A stretch of 64,000 nucleotides of DNA from Biomphalaria glabrata (Eukaryota > Mollusca > Gastropoda > Planorbidae). This document shows, piece after piece, positions 31,820 through 45,261 of this stretch (position 1 is its first letter; the number at the start of each line of letters is the position of its first letter). The stretch is taken from positions 11,600,001 through 11,664,000 of the forward strand of contig NC_074713.1 in assembly GCF_947242115.1 (NCBI RefSeq), given 5' to 3'. The position numbers were made by a program, and so were the translations under genes. The notes under the pieces are model-generated. The model worked only from the letters and a program-made list of their open reading frames with translations. It did not search any database and was not told where the DNA came from.

Positions 31820-32240
31820 TCATAACAAACGAATATTCACATTTGACTAGACTCACTAGAGTAACACCTTTAGTAAAATCACTAAATTTAGAAAGCCTTC
31901 AGGACAGAAGGCTCAAAAGTAAAGTAGCAATTATACATAAAACACTGAACCATAATCTTCAAATACAAAAACAAAATTTAATAAAATACTCAGAAAGACA
32001 CAAAGATAAAGGTACATCCCTCGTCCAATATGCTAGGACAAATTTGTACAAATGCTCCTTCTTCCCTAGTGCTATTAGAGCATGGAATGGATTGCTTGAG
32101 CTAGCCAGGAAAACCAGTGACTTGGCAGACTTTAAGTCATTGGTTAATATGCATGACTGAATGCATGACGCGTAGGACGTAATCATCTTCTTTTTTGAAG
32201 TAACGTCTGTATTATATAGGATAAGATAAGAAAACATCAT
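31820..32240 (+). mobile_element. CR1/Jockey-group LINE, 3' end
   Basis: The frame 31813-32160 ([20 protein letters not shown], then FFPSAIRAWNGL) is open to the natural stop. The 3' UTR gcatgacgcgtaggacgtaa continues to taacgtctgtattatatagg. It is the best-preserved 3' end of this family in the window. Confidence 0.85.
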
Positions 32241-32930
32241 AATCCTCAAAACCACAAGAAAGCATCATAGATTGTTGAACCATAATAAAACACCATAGTC
32301 AGTTAAACATTGAATCAAACAAATGAGACACCGAATCATATGAAAGTATCAATTTGATAACATTTATTTTTTTTAAATTCCACATTTATTTAAAGAATAA
32401 TTACTTCTAAAACAGAACAAAGCTTTTCTAAAGGGGAAGAGCGCTTTCATTAAGACTATATCTACCAATAATATACAAGCTAATTACCTTATTCGATATG
32501 AAACAAAAAAAATTATCAATAATTAATTGACTAATTGAGTAGTTTTGTTTATTGATTCATGTTTTGTTAGATACAATAAATATTTTATTTTAAGAAACAA
32601 CTTGATTGGAAAATTTGAGAGGGAGAAACAGCGTTAACAATTATTTAAGGGGGAATTAACCAAACAAATGTAGCCATATATTTGCATACTGAAGGATTAG
32701 TTTCCTTTGTTGGTATCAAACAAAGTAATTAACTACCTGTACTTTTATTGGTTCTTGTCTATGCTAATGAATAATTGCGCAAGGTTTCAACTAGCTCCGA
32801 GAATGAATGTGAAAGAAATAATGTGTCGACACGTTTTACTAAACATACAGAGTGAATGAGTTGATATATGCTTTAAAAAAAATGCAACATCAGGGTCCGC
32901 ACAAATGTATAAAGTAATCCCTGGTGACTT
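32241..32930. other. Upstream region of the gene 3 signal exon
   Basis: AT-rich. 32770-32885 is a dispersed repeat segment shared with 1735-1855. No other gene is seen. Confidence 0.4.
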
Positions 32931-32933
32931 AGA

Positions 32934-32940
32934 TATAAAA
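32934..32940 (+). promoter_or_regulatory. TATA box before the gene 3 signal exon
   Basis: TATAAAA lies 50 bp before the ATG at 32990, so transcription would start near 32965 with a 5' UTR of about 25 nt. Confidence 0.55.
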
Positions 32941-32989
32941 CCGAACAACTGTCCAGAGCTGACTGTTTCTCTGTGTCAAAAGATCTACC

Positions 32990-33029
32990 ATGCGTCTTGT
33001 GTTAAGTTTTGTCTTGGTCTGGGCAATAG
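32990..33029 (+). pseudogene. Signal-peptide exon of a third protease copy
   Basis: ATG then MRLVLSFVLVWAI, a hydrophobic signal peptide, ending in a good donor (ataggtaagc) in phase 1, the same phase as the signal exon of gene 2 (10831-10873). The next candidate exon is 18 kb away at 51072, beyond a nest of transposons, and later exons are broken. It is probably the head of a dead protease gene. It could still serve an unseen gene beyond the window. Confidence 0.5.
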
Positions 33030-33469
33030 GTAAGCATTTTATTTTTCTATCATGTCATTGTAGATATACATTTACATTCATTGTAGGAAGATAAATAATT
33101 TCTCAAATGACGTACTATTCATTAAAAAACTATCATAATGTTAAAGTATTAATCTTTTAATTACAAAAGAAACAACCCATGTATAAGATAATTTACACTT
33201 TGCTAATTGTTTTTTTTTTCAAATCCATATTTAGTAATTATAATTTTGTATTAGTGAAAGATTAAAACATAACAAACAAGATAACAAAACAATGTGATGA
33301 ATAAAATGTCATGATTTTATAAGATCAACGAGGGAAGATATACATTCTGAAGGCGTGTGTGACAGGAGGTTTTATTATTTGGCTCGAAGTTTAATTTTTA
33401 TTCCTGCTCGCATATGCAATTATATTGAACACGCACAGAACTAGAAATCTAACTATATTTATATACAAA

Positions 33470-33960
33470 TAGTTTGTCCATCGTAGTTCGATGATGACCA
33501 CTTTTGTCATCCAGGTAGATGAGGGATTTGCAATGAGATTATGTGCCTCCTCATGTGGCTGCTGAGATCTATTTGAGCCTGGAAAGATCGGCTGCACACT
33601 GGGCAGGAGCTGGAGCTAGTGCCATTGGCCTTGCTTTTTTCTCTGGCGCTTTTCTTCTGCCAGCACTGTTCTCTTTTTCTCAGCAATGGACCTCATTCCC
33701 CAATCGTAAACAAACAACATTGACCCACATGATGATATTGATAAAACAACGAAAAAAAACTGTCACGCGATAGTCTATGTGTATTACGTAATTTGTATAG
33801 AAGAGATAGAGAATCATGTGGCTAATAAAGGTTGTTTACGATTGGGGAAAAAGGTCCATTTGTGCGCGTTTTTACAGCGCAACGCCATGATGCTCTGTCA
33901 TGTTCAGCTGTCTCCTACTCTATTGTTACGGGCTAGTGTTTCCTATCTTGATGTGTGTGT
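33470..33960 (-). mobile_element. RTE-like LINE 3' end, antisense, interrupted by a MITE
   Basis: The - strand reads SCPVCSRSFQAQIDLSSHM, a C2H2 finger typical of the C-terminus of these LINEs, preceded beyond the MITE by a DRASWRCAV segment (pattern DRxxWR). The MITE at 33685-33860 splits it. Confidence 0.65.
33685..33860. mobile_element. MITE with long terminal inverted repeats, second copy
   Basis: Ends aatggacctcattccccaat and ttggggaaaaaggtccatt; same family as 22666-22832. Its middle differs strongly from the first copy, while the ends are well kept. Confidence 0.8.
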
Positions 33961-33989
33961 GTGATTAAATATATATATATATACTAGCC

Positions 33990-34690
33990 TGACGTTATTC
34001 GCGGCCTGCGGGATCTTAGTTTGTGTTTACTAATGTAGTGGATTGGATTTAGATGTATGTTAAACTTATCTAATGATCCTTTCAAGTTTTTCTCTTTCGC
34101 TACGAAAAATAAAATTAGTTTTGCGAAAATGTGTTTACCCATATCTGCCCATATCATATCTATTAAAAACGAAAGTAGCGATAGATGAATAGGATATAAA
34201 GTACAATTAAAACGGGTTTACCCGATTGGTTAAATGAATGGTATTATAAGTAAGTCAGGACGTTTTGAATTCACAGATATATGGAAGGAATTTATGAAAA
34301 AAAATTCTTTTGAAACACAAATTCGAAGCTTCAATTTATTAAATAATTAACTCAATAGACTATATTTTGTATTTTCATGTGTCAAAGTAAAAAACTATAT
34401 GTGCAAAGTGTAGTTCTTAAAATTAGATCTAGATCTAAATCCTTTAGATCTTGTCTCATGTCAACATTGTAAACAAAGCCTAGATCCATAAAATACTATA
34501 GCTGTAATAGAGTTGATCTTTTTGAAGGTTTTAAGTTTGTTTTAGGGCAACAATACATACACTACGATCTAAGTTAGTACCCAAGGAACATTTCTGCAAG
34601 TTTTTATCAAGATTGGTCAAGCGGTTTTTATTGTATATTCCTAACATACATACATACGCCTTACATTCTACTTTATAGTATAGATATATA
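33990..34690 (+). repeat. Dispersed repeat of about 700 bp
   Basis: It starts tagcctgacgttattcgcgg and ends acatacatacatacgcctta plus an AT-rich border. Its right 270 bp recur inverted at 63705-64000. Class is unknown; no coding part. Confidence 0.65.
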
Positions 34691-36182
34691 TGTATAGATA
34701 GATACGTGCGTGCGTGTGAGATTCAACGGCCTGTTTAGACGTAGTACAGTTTCTAGTGTGTTCCCCAAAAGTCCTATTGGCAATTAAAACTTGACATTAG
34801 GGAATGTCAGTTATTGTGATATGCTAAGTTTTACCCATGAGAGCCGGCAGAATTTGAGGCTGGAAGGGGAAGGGAATAGATCGAAACAAATTTTTGTTTT
34901 GCTCTGGACCGCTAGGTGAACTCCAATAAACTTTTGTAGGCAAGTTTTCCATAGCGTCATAGTGTGTATCGCCCTACATATTAGGAATCCTTTCGATGAG
35001 ACTGCTTGTTGATAGAAGAGAATCCGTTGTGACATCGACCTCATCTTTAGAACGCTTAATCTTTGCGCCGTTAAGAAGTTGTTACGTGTTAATATTGAAC
35101 ACTTATTTTTTTTTTTTTTGTAAATCTAACTGAAAAACATTAATCATCATTTAGGCTATGTGAAAGTACTCTGCAGAAAAACAACGCTAATCGGCACAAA
35201 AAAAAAATGAGGTCTGCGATCACTGAATGATCTGAATAGTCAGTGGCAATTGAATAGTCAGTCGGTGTCACCTGGTGAAATTAGCTCAGAGTGTCCCGCC
35301 TCCCCCCCCCCCCTTCCCCCACGCTCACTATCATTTTTCCTCCAAATATTTATATTTATTACTAGTTTTTTATTTTGAATTGACGCTTGAGCTGCTTAAC
35401 TTTTCATTCTTTGATTGTTACAAAAAATGTTTTGAGTGCTGGTTCTTAAGTTTAAATTTTGTTGTTTATGAGATATTCTAACTAGCCATAATATATATTG
35501 AAAGATTATTAAAACTTGAAACAGACTTAACATCAATTGAGCATGTTTTATTTATTAATCTTCAAAGTCAAGGGTTTCACACAATGCTATTTTATTACGA
35601 ACTCAACAAGACCAAAACAAATTACATTCACTGCCCCCATAGCTTGGCGTCCTTGGAGAGCGTTTAGAAAATACATTCTACTTGCGTCTATACTATTTCT
35701 CCTATTTAGTATATTAAATTAGGAAGGGTTGGGACCGGTCAAAACTGAAGTGTGGGAAACATTCGCGTCTGTAGAGCAGATAAGTTTGTAATGGGCTTGA
35801 TCCTCGTTAATGTCAACCTGGTGTTTAGCAAGGCGTCTTCTAGAGCGCCTTTTTCTATTTACTCGGGACAAAATTTGTCCACTTGACCAATAGAAGGCTG
35901 TAGAATCAATGATAGTGTTGAAATGTCTACTTAAAAAAAAACAACAACCTTGGAACCAATTGTGCTGCTAACTTGTAAAGATGAAACGACGTCACTTAAA
36001 TTAATAGATTAATTTCTTAAACATGTCTTATTACTTGATTAAAATAAAAATATGAAATAGAAAATACGACACATTTTGTAGTCCTCCCCACCCCCCAACC
36101 ATGATATGATCTAAAAGAGCGCCTATTGGCTCCATCGGTGGGTTCGTAAAGCTTTTGAAAACGTAATCAAAATTAAACTATG
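34691..36182. other. Unassigned stretch
   Basis: No supported gene. It contains poly(C) near 35302-35313, scattered homopolymers and an A-rich run near 35933. Nothing here repeats elsewhere in the window as far as I can see. Confidence 0.4.
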
Positions 36183-37745
36183 TGTTATGACACGGCTACT
36201 ATGTATGGTCAACCATGACACTGACCGTCAAGTGTTGGAGACCTGGGAGTTAGGGGACTTGCGGGAAGTGACGAGTGTGTTAAAAACCAGAAGAAGGAGG
36301 TCATCTAGTGGAGTTGTTCTGTATATAATGATAGCCTTGTATATATGTTATGTTGGAATGTTTCACAATTAAAAGGCACTTTATACTTAATGGGACTTGT
36401 TTCTTCACAACTGGCCTACCCCGACGAGATACGACGAGGCACAAGTAAGTGAAAATGTCGATGTACAAAATATTTAGAGAAGCGGGCAAGGAAAATGGCC
36501 TGCAAGGCAAATAGCTAGAAAAATTCATTACACTAAAAATAACACAGGAGGAAGAAAGAGAAGAAAGGAGATTTTATAGGGAAGAAGCCAAAAAGAAGAA
36601 GAAGATAGTAGAAAAAGAAATCTTACAACTAGAAGAATCCAAAAAGAAAAAAGAAGATAGTAGAAGGAAGAAATATTACAACTAGAATTAAAACTTAAAG
36701 AAAAGAAAGACAAAGAACAGCAAAATGAAAAGGAGGAAAACTTTAACAAATACAAACAGTAAGACAGAATGTCTTCATTTCACGAGAGCCAGAATGAGTG
36801 CATTGACTCATATCTTCTGAGATTTGAGGTTAAAGCAACAGCATGCAACCTCCCACAGTCAGATTGGGCAAGAAGCCTCATGGGGCGCTTGAAAGGGAGA
36901 GCAATAAATATCTGCATTCAAATGAGATAAGAGGAAAGAAAAGATTACGTGGCCATGAAGGAGGCTTTGCTAAGACAATTTGGCTCCATAAGTTACGAAT
37001 ACAGATTTTTAAAAGAGTCGACACCTCTGGCGAACAACGATCCACAAATATTCGTCACCAACATGTCGATGTACTTCGATCGATGGGTAGATCTGTGAAA
37101 AGTGGATCAGAAATATGAGACCCTCAGAGAACACATCATAATGGACGCTGAGATGGAAGCTTACAATAATAATGTGAAAACATACGTCAAGGAGCGAGAG
37201 CCAAAGACCATCAGCAGCCTGATAGCACAACTAAGGCAGTATAAGGCCGCACACCCAAGGGAAGTGTTAGCTAGAGAGAACCCAACTGCGGCATCAGCTT
37301 ATATGGAAAACAACGCTGCAAGAATGCGGACTCCAAGCCCTCTATATAGAAGAGAGAACGCTAACAAGAGCCCAACATATATAGGAAGAAGAGAGAAAGA
37401 TAAAGAAATGAGCCCAACATATAGATCTCGAAGAGAGAAAGATGAAGAAATGAGACAAACATATAGACCTCGAAGAAAGAAAGACGAAGAAATGAGTCCA
37501 ACATATAGATATTGAAGAGAGAAAGATGAAGAAATGTATCCGACATATAGATCTCGAAAAGAGAAACATGAAGAAATAAGTCCAAGATATAGATATCGAA
37601 GAGAGAAAGATGAAGAAATAAGCCCAACATATAGCTATCGAAGAGAGAACGCAGATAAGAGCTAAACATATACATATCAGAAAGACACAGCTACGAGCCA
37701 AACATATACATTTAGAAGAGGAAAAGATGAAGAAAAGAGCCCAAC
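36183..37745 (+). mobile_element. Ty3/gypsy-like LTR fossil, left part (LTR and gag)
   Basis: A probable 5' LTR (about 36183-36409, with a TATA-like stretch and TG...CA ends), a possible primer-binding site tggcctaccccgacg, then gag-like coding sequence. Its capsid-like C-terminal segment resembles SCAN/gypsy gag (KTYVKEREPKTISSLIAQL). It is followed by a run of about nine 42-bp repeats coding a charged 14-residue unit (PTYRSRREKDEEMS). The element is broken, and split by the 7.8-kb element A; its right part is 45591-46480. Confidence 0.7.
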
Positions 37746-40535
37746 CATGGAACTATACTAATGGAACACCAGCTTCGAGATTTTATGATCAGAGTGCCGT
37801 CGCGCATCTTTTTTCGCGCACCATACCAATTTGAAAAATCGATGAGGATGCCAAAGAAGAAATTTACTCCGAGAGCCACTTGGATTGACCTTCATTGAGA
37901 GTAAAACTTCCCCACACTATATTTTATTAGATCTGTAAAAACTTTATCCATTTTCTGACTATCTGATAAAATAGATGCAATTTCCCTGAATAATGGATCG
38001 TCACAAAAGATTTTTTTTAAGGCCACTTCATTAAAATAGGTGTTTCCAGTACTTCCTCATTTGGGTATTTTACACGAAATCTGGATTTTTTTTTATGTAC
38101 ATGTCATTTTTATCATCTGTCCCGCGCAACCAAACCATCCACTATTCCCGGTCACCAATGTTCTTAACAAGATATCAAGAGAGAAAGGCTGGTCCATTAT
38201 TTGCGTAGTCCAGCCAGCTTTTTTTTTTTTTGACAACCTTTTTTCGTTCTCTCTCATGAAGGATATGTTTTGAAAATTAGTCTTACAAAATACTATTCCA
38301 AACCAACTCATGCAGTTATCGTCTTTTCACAGTATTGAGGAGTCATCCTTTTTGCTAGCCAGAGTGTTAATTGGCAAAAGTGAAAAATTCATTTTCTTTA
38401 ATTTTTTAAAGTAAATATTCATAACTATATCTTTTATATAATAATATATTTTTAAAATAATAATCTTTTATATAGACATGCTTTAATAGATCTAATAAAT
38501 GATTAACTCGGATCTACCAATATGGGTATATAAATACTTAAATCTGGGTATTTAAAATTTCGAATGCGAATTTTTAAAAAACCGGACTTATATTGATCTA
38601 GATCTCTTGTATAATATCTAGAATAATATAGATCTACAACACCTAGGCCTAGACTAAAGTTAAAGACTAAGGTCTAGATTTATTTAACGTTTTAAAAAAA
38701 AATCAATAGATCTAGACAGTCATGAGATCCACTCTATTTTATCTAGATCTAGACCATACATGAGATCAATAAATGACAATATGAATATTTAAAATTTATA
38801 GATCTAGTCCTACTAAGTCCTAGTCAAATCTAGTGACTCTAGTCCAGGTCCAGAGTCTAGAATCTAGATTGAAGATTCTAGATCTATCGATCATCTATGA
38901 TCTAGTCTGTCTATAGCTATACTTACTATTATAGGCCTACACTTTTACAGTATATGAGTAATACTCATACGAGTCATACTGGCTATACTATAGTATAGAC
39001 ACTATAGTTAGTATAGTTAATACTTTTTAATAGTAGATCTATAATCTATCAATTCTATCTAAAATAAATTATTCTAAATCTAGACTTCACTTTCACATCA
39101 CATTCAGTCATTCACACGATTATTGATACAGACAGTGAATGAAACGAATGCAGTGGTTATACTGATTATACTTAAAGTGACGATACTACTTATAGATCTA
39201 CCAGTTGATAAACATCATCATCATAGATAATAATCTACATCTATAATCATAGTGCCATTTATTTAGTCAATATAGTCAAGTCAAGGTAGTGGAACGTAAA
39301 CTCGAAGGTTTAATACAATATGGTATGAGTCTATGAGTTAGTATAAGATCTAATTATTTTGTTACTTTGTATGTGATTGTGACAGTATGTCAATGTCTCA
39401 ATTAAAATAATTAATATCACCAGCCATATCATTTTAAATATTTAAAAAGTAGACATAGATTTTTATTATATTATAAATAGATAGATTAGATCTAAATATA
39501 ATTTTACAAACTTTAGAAATGATTGATTTTATTTTTTATTGATAAGCCTGCTAGACTAGATCTAGCATCTCTAGCTAGACTCTAACATGTAGATTGTAGA
39601 TCTTTGAATTGGATCGATATTCACCTTCCTAAATTGTCTCTAAAGTCTATAGCTGATTTGAGAGGCCCAACAAGGCAAGACGAGTCTATTAGTACTCTGT
39701 CTCTTGATCTATCTAGTAGGCCTACTAAGCTAGTGCATTAGCCATAGTGTAGTCAAATCTTGACAACTAGTCTTCTAGATCTGAGCTTCTAGAATAATTA
39801 GATCTAGATCCAGTTTAGATTTAGAGTATAAAAGTTTTTACTACCTAAAATACTAAATCTACTGATCTAAATTCTAGATATATAGATCCAGTTCAGATTA
39901 GGATATAAAAATATTCCACTAGCTAAAATTCTAAATCTACTGATCTATACTTAATATGTTAGATATTATATGACATCTATCTACAAAAATTATTATTAAG
40001 ATATAATTATAGATTCTAGACTAATTATATATGTACATAAAATCTATAAATAAAAAAGATAAAATTTATGCAGGCCTAGGTCCCATAAATTTATAATTGA
40101 TCCAGATCTATCAGTAAAAGTTACCTTCGATTGGCAGTTTTACCCAATCTAATCTATACAAGACAATTTATAATCCATGCCTTGCCTACACCCCATATAT
40201 ATTAGTTTCCATTCAATTCCATGCCATACCCATGAGTTCATGAAATAATAAATGATGTGGTGTCAAGTTGGATCTATCCCCTGAAATTCAGTACTTTAAT
40301 ATAAAACTCACATATCTAGTTAATTATTTGCTGACACTCTGATAAACTTGGACTTGTGTGATACATATATGTTTCTTATCAGATTTAATTAATGAAGTTT
40401 TGGTGCATTTTAACCAGTAATAAGGCTACAAAAGTAGCATCAGGTGTATTCTAACCATTGGTATTTTTCCTGGCAACATTTCTATTCTAGTCTGTGATAA
40501 ATTATAAATAAAAAAAAATGTTTGTAATGTTTCAG

Positions 40536-40642
40536 TTATTAACAAGTAGAACCATGGCAACCAGTTCTGATGATGTACCAGAATGGCTCAAGGATCATAC
40601 TTATACTATTTCTACTCTCTGGGCATCCATTCAATATTTAAT
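40536..40642 (+). other. Exon-like segment inside element A
   Basis: Bounded by tttcag and gtaagt. It reads DDVPEWLKDHTYTISTLWA after an ATG at 40553. Relative to copy B (58335-58460) it lacks 19 bp between short gggca repeats, which shifts the frame. No family is recognised. Confidence 0.4.
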
Positions 40643-42470
40643 GTAAGTACTACTATACAATTTTTATTTTAGTTATCTAATAGATGTTTTATGAATTGTG
40701 TGATTTTCATGGTCAAGCAACATCCAAATATCTGGGATGGAATTTAACATTTTTCTCTAAGTTTTTTTATTTTTTATTTATAACACTCTTTAGCACATTC
40801 ATCTTTCATGAATGCCTAATATACCTTGGCTGTTGTGCAGGCCATTCCTTTACAATAAACTGTTAGATGAAATTAGGCAAAATTGTCTGATAATTTGTAT
40901 GTTTGATACAACGTTTTCAATTTAATAATATTATTTTTTTATTGTAATGTTTTCAAAAGAAATTAACCAATATGCCTAATTGTATAATTACAGTTATGTT
41001 TGGAAATGCAAGAAAAAGGCATGCATTCCTGAAAAGTCAATGATTGGTTGCACCTCTTAAAGGTAAGGTACTGCAATTTTTCCCATGTACTTTTCTCATA
41101 AGCTGAAGTACTTGTATTTTTGAAAAACTAGTTTTCCATGAAAATGTAAATCATAATATATGTTATAGTTGCTTTTAGATTAGTTCAATGTGCATCAAAT
41201 TAACTGAACATCTGCCTTCACCTATAGTAATAATTCATAACTATTAAGGTCAGGGCCATGTCTACACATTAACGCAGTAGCTCCTTTTAGGTACAGACTA
41301 TTTTTAGAATGGCAAAATTATATAACTATAATTAATAACATATATACTTTTAGCATGGTCAACACATATTTCACACATATTTTTTAATTTTTTAAAAAAT
41401 CCTTTTATTTATTTTTATAACTAGATAACTTTCTGTTATGAGAAAAGATGAGATTCTTGGACTCCTGCATAGCACCACCAGAAAGGAAAATCCCATCATG
41501 TTGCAAAATAAAAGTCTTGGACCAATTTTAATTTAAGATATATATATTATACTGTAAGCTGTATACATATTTATGTATATCCTGTCATTCAGCCAACAGG
41601 TTTGGATTTAGTATTTCTTTAAATCTGTTTGATATTGTACTTGAAAACTATTAATCTGAGCCCCATTAAAACAAGAGGGAGTGCAGTGGATGAGTGGTAA
41701 GGGAAATTTTACTTTTTAAAATTAAAATAAGAATCTAACAAAAGTAAACATATAAAATATGGTGCATTCTCCTTAAAACTAAAACCTGGTGCAAAGGTTT
41801 AAAATGTTGGCAAAAAAAAAAGCAACATCAATTAAATATTCTTAATTCCCTTTGCAAAACTTACTGAGAAGAACATGCATGTTGTTCCCTCATAAGTTTC
41901 TTGACAGAGGAAATCTTGTTTATATTAGATTTGAAGTAAGCAAATTAAGAAAAAAATTATAATCATTATTTCAAATGGTTGTATCTAAACCTTATGAATT
42001 ATTTTTCAGTTATAAGTATATTGAAATGAATGGATAATCATGAAATTGTTAAATAATTGCTGCTATCATTCCATTGACTAAAGAACCATAATTTTTTTTA
42101 AATTAATTTCAAAATTAATTAATTAATTAATTTTCAAGCAGAGTTCACATAGATCTTGAGTGAAATTTTTCTTTTTTTGACTAATGCTTCAATTTTATTG
42201 TATCATTAGTTTTTTATTTTTATTACCCAGAATATTTTAAAAATGAGTACACTATTTTCATGTAATAATGTAACTTGGTATTCACACATCAAAATACGCT
42301 ATAATCTTTAGGCCATATAGATTTGTATAAATATAAATTAACTTGCATAAATACATTGTAAATGTATATTGTTTGGATAAGAATAAAGTTTTTCTGTAGA
42401 CAATTATTGTTCAAGATTTGTTGATGCTCCTGCTTAATACATTATATACACAGGTCATTAGTTTTAACAC

Positions 42471-42841
42471 ACTACTGACACAAGAAAAACTGGTCGCCCC
42501 AACTTCCATTACATAGATGTAATAAAACGTGACCTCAAATCAGTGAACATCAATACTGACAATTGGGAAGACATAGCTTTAGACTGCAACAGATGGAGAG
42601 ACAGTGAGCAAGAAAGCTATGGACAGTGAAAATACATAGGTCTCAGCTCAGGAAGAAAAACGTACAATCCGAAAATCGGCCAGCTCCTCTACCACCGAAG
42701 CAAAAACCACCTTAACCTGTGCTATCTGTGGATGGGAGTGTCTCTCCGAAATAGGGCTCCACAGCCACATGAGGAAGTGTGCTCTGAGATGAAACCTTAG
42801 TCTTTCTATTTCTACGACTGAAGAAGGCCAATGATGATGAT
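42471..42841 (+). mobile_element. RTE-like LINE 3' end, recent insertion in element A
   Basis: About 370 bp, 5' truncated, containing NWEDIALDCNRWRD and a C2H2 end TCAICGWECLSEIGLHSHMR, and ending in (ATG)n. A 21-bp duplication beginning acaggtcattag flanks it (42450-42470 and 42842-42862). Copy B has the intact empty site near 60714, so insertion followed the A/B split. Confidence 0.93.
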
Positions 42842-43704
42842 ACAGGTCATTAGTTTTAACACGTCTGATAATAAATGACAGTACAAGTTATTGAATGAAA
42901 ATTTGTCATTATTTCAGGTGCTTTAGGCCTACATCAATGTGAGGTACCAGTACTTTGATTGTGTCATATAACAATTTAAAGCAACATTTTGAAATGAATA
43001 GTGTGTAGAATTGACAGTAAATACATTTAAGTGATGGGCTGTGATCTGCATGAATTGAATTTGTGTTTTTGATCTTTACTTCAAGTAAATGTTAATGAAC
43101 CATTAATTTTTAATGAATAAATAATTTAAAAATAAATACAAAGAAACCATAAACATCTACTTTATTTTAATATTTTTTTTTCATCAGAACAGAATTTCCA
43201 ACTTTGCATTCTTAAAATAAAATATAATTTATTTAGAGTAGAGTCAGAACACAAAATCATAGTTTTGAAATTAAGTAAATTAAGCTAAGCTGTGATCTCT
43301 TATAAACATTTGTATATAGACTACACACAATTTAATTATTATTTTTCATCAAATTGCAGGAACTAGTACATGTACTTATGCATATTTGACAATAAAAAAC
43401 CTTAGTCAATGAAATAGTAATACTAGTAAATGAGATAAAAGTAAACTAAATATCATCAATGCTATTGAAGCCACACTTGTTTCTTTTTATCTTGTTTGGT
43501 GGACTGCAATTAAAGTTGCTATTAATTTTACTGATTGTCTTAGCTGAAATGCCAGTGTCGTCTCTTTGAATCCTAAGCTTATTTTCTGTGTTACTGGAAG
43601 TCCAGATGTTTGGAGTTTCATTTTAAACACCTATATATTCCGAAATGGCCTTCCGATAGGTAAAACCTATTTGCCTAACATGTCATATGCACATAAAGAG
43701 GTAC

Positions 43705-44025
43705 CACAGAAATGCTTTAAAGACAAGCTTAGGCGCCAACTTGCTTTAACTGACATAGAATAAGAGAGCACCTGGTTGCATACAGCTTCAAAGCGAGACA
43801 GCTGGAGGTCACTTACAAAGGTGTGGTATACACCAATGAAAATTAATTGCCGAGGGTAGACGGCAAAAAGAAAAAAAAAACTGATTCTACCACAGGTGGA
43901 CAATGGTTATGCCTGTGCTCAGTGTGGCATAATATTTAGGTCACAGCTGGGGCTGAGTAGCCACTGGAAACATAGCATTCCTCATAAGTCTTCGGAATCA
44001 AAGACAAGCCTATCATTTTTGTAGA
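43705..44025 (+). mobile_element. RTE-like LINE 3' relic, shared by A and B
   Basis: Reads FKDKLRRQLALTDIE, then a tail with CAQCGIIFRSQLGLS. It is the same family as 5545-6440 and is also present in copy B at 61570-61870, so it was already in the ancestral element. Confidence 0.75.
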
Positions 44026-45090
44026 ATAGTTTGTAGCTTCTGTAAATGCATGAAATGCCGTCACAAATGACACAAGTCCTCTGTGAGTTTGATCATAGTT
44101 TGATGGATTATAAACATCTTACTTCTTTGCCTTATATTAAATGGTCCTTCTGTCTGTTCCACTATTATAGGTTTATCTAAATATCATTGATATATCGTAA
44201 CATGTCATCAAAATAAAAACTAGAATCTCTGCAACTGGTTTACAAGTCAGAAGTCATCAATAACACTTGCCATTTTAAAAAAACAAAACAATTTAGATTA
44301 CTGATTAGTCAAATTAGTGACTGATTATTCGATTCATTTTAGGCCTATAATTTTTTTTTATGTGAATATATAATGATCCTTTACACTTTGTGACTTTACT
44401 AGTAGATCTATACTTTGGAGTAGACTTGTTTGTTGAGCTAAAGTCGGAAGTACACATTGAATTTTACTGTGATCTAGTAATCATCTAGTCAAATGTAGTG
44501 ATCTACTAGTACTAGATCTAACTCCTATCAGTCATATCGTGATCAGTAGGTGGCTGAAGTTTTAAAAATCTATTCCATGACAAAAACCCTGGCTAGATTT
44601 AGATCTTGTGGTCTAGACATCTAGATCTAACTAGAATTAAACTAGAAAACTGAATTAGAGAAGTAGCTTTCTGGATCTAGAACTAGAATCTATATAATTA
44701 CTAATATTAGATCTAGTTGCGTCAAACGCTTAATTTTTGGTTGTTGTTTTTAATAAATGCACATAAAATACATTGTATTTTGGCAATAAAAATACCCAGT
44801 TGGTAGTCAAGTAATTCTAATAATCAATTAATGAATGACTCTATCAGTATTTGTTTTAGATCTATCAGATTCATATGACTTATTATTTATACTTATTTTA
44901 TATCATTCGTCCAAGAAAATCTAGCTCTAGATCTATTTCATTTTAGATTAGGCTATAGTTGTTTTGTTGTTGTTTTTTTTGTCATTTTATTTAGGCTACA
45001 ATATTATCAAGATTAACTTTTTCTTTGTTTCCCACGAGACGTGTATGCCTATAGCCTAGTCCTTTCGATAATAAAAAAAAACGATTAGAA

Positions 45091-45261
45091 ATGCGTAGCT
45101 TGGAGTGTCAAAACTGTATTATGCCTCCTATTTTTATTTCGTGCAATTTAGTATATCGTAACAAATACGCATTTGGCGGAACGGTAGACAGGTCTTCATC
45201 CAGATTTAGTGTAAATAAACCAAACACAGAAACACTGAAAGATTGTATTTTCGGAATTTAG
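45091..45261 (+). other. Small open frame conserved in both A and B
   Basis: 56 codons: MRSLECQNCIMPP, then YRNKYAFGGTVDRSSSRFSV and ending DCIFGI. In B (62907-63053) the frame ends 10 codons earlier and carries a 6-bp insertion that keeps frame. The CxxC pair is the only motif. Function is unknown; it may not be expressed. Confidence 0.3.

Noticed and set aside
36528-36755. Hydrophobic - strand frame resembling a membrane protein
   Set aside because: It is the reverse of an AAG/GAA-rich gag-region stretch on the + strand.
37342-37701. Long - strand open frame rich in Phe, Leu, Ser and Ile
   Set aside because: It is the shadow of the 42-bp charged repeat on the + strand; composition and periodicity come from that repeat.
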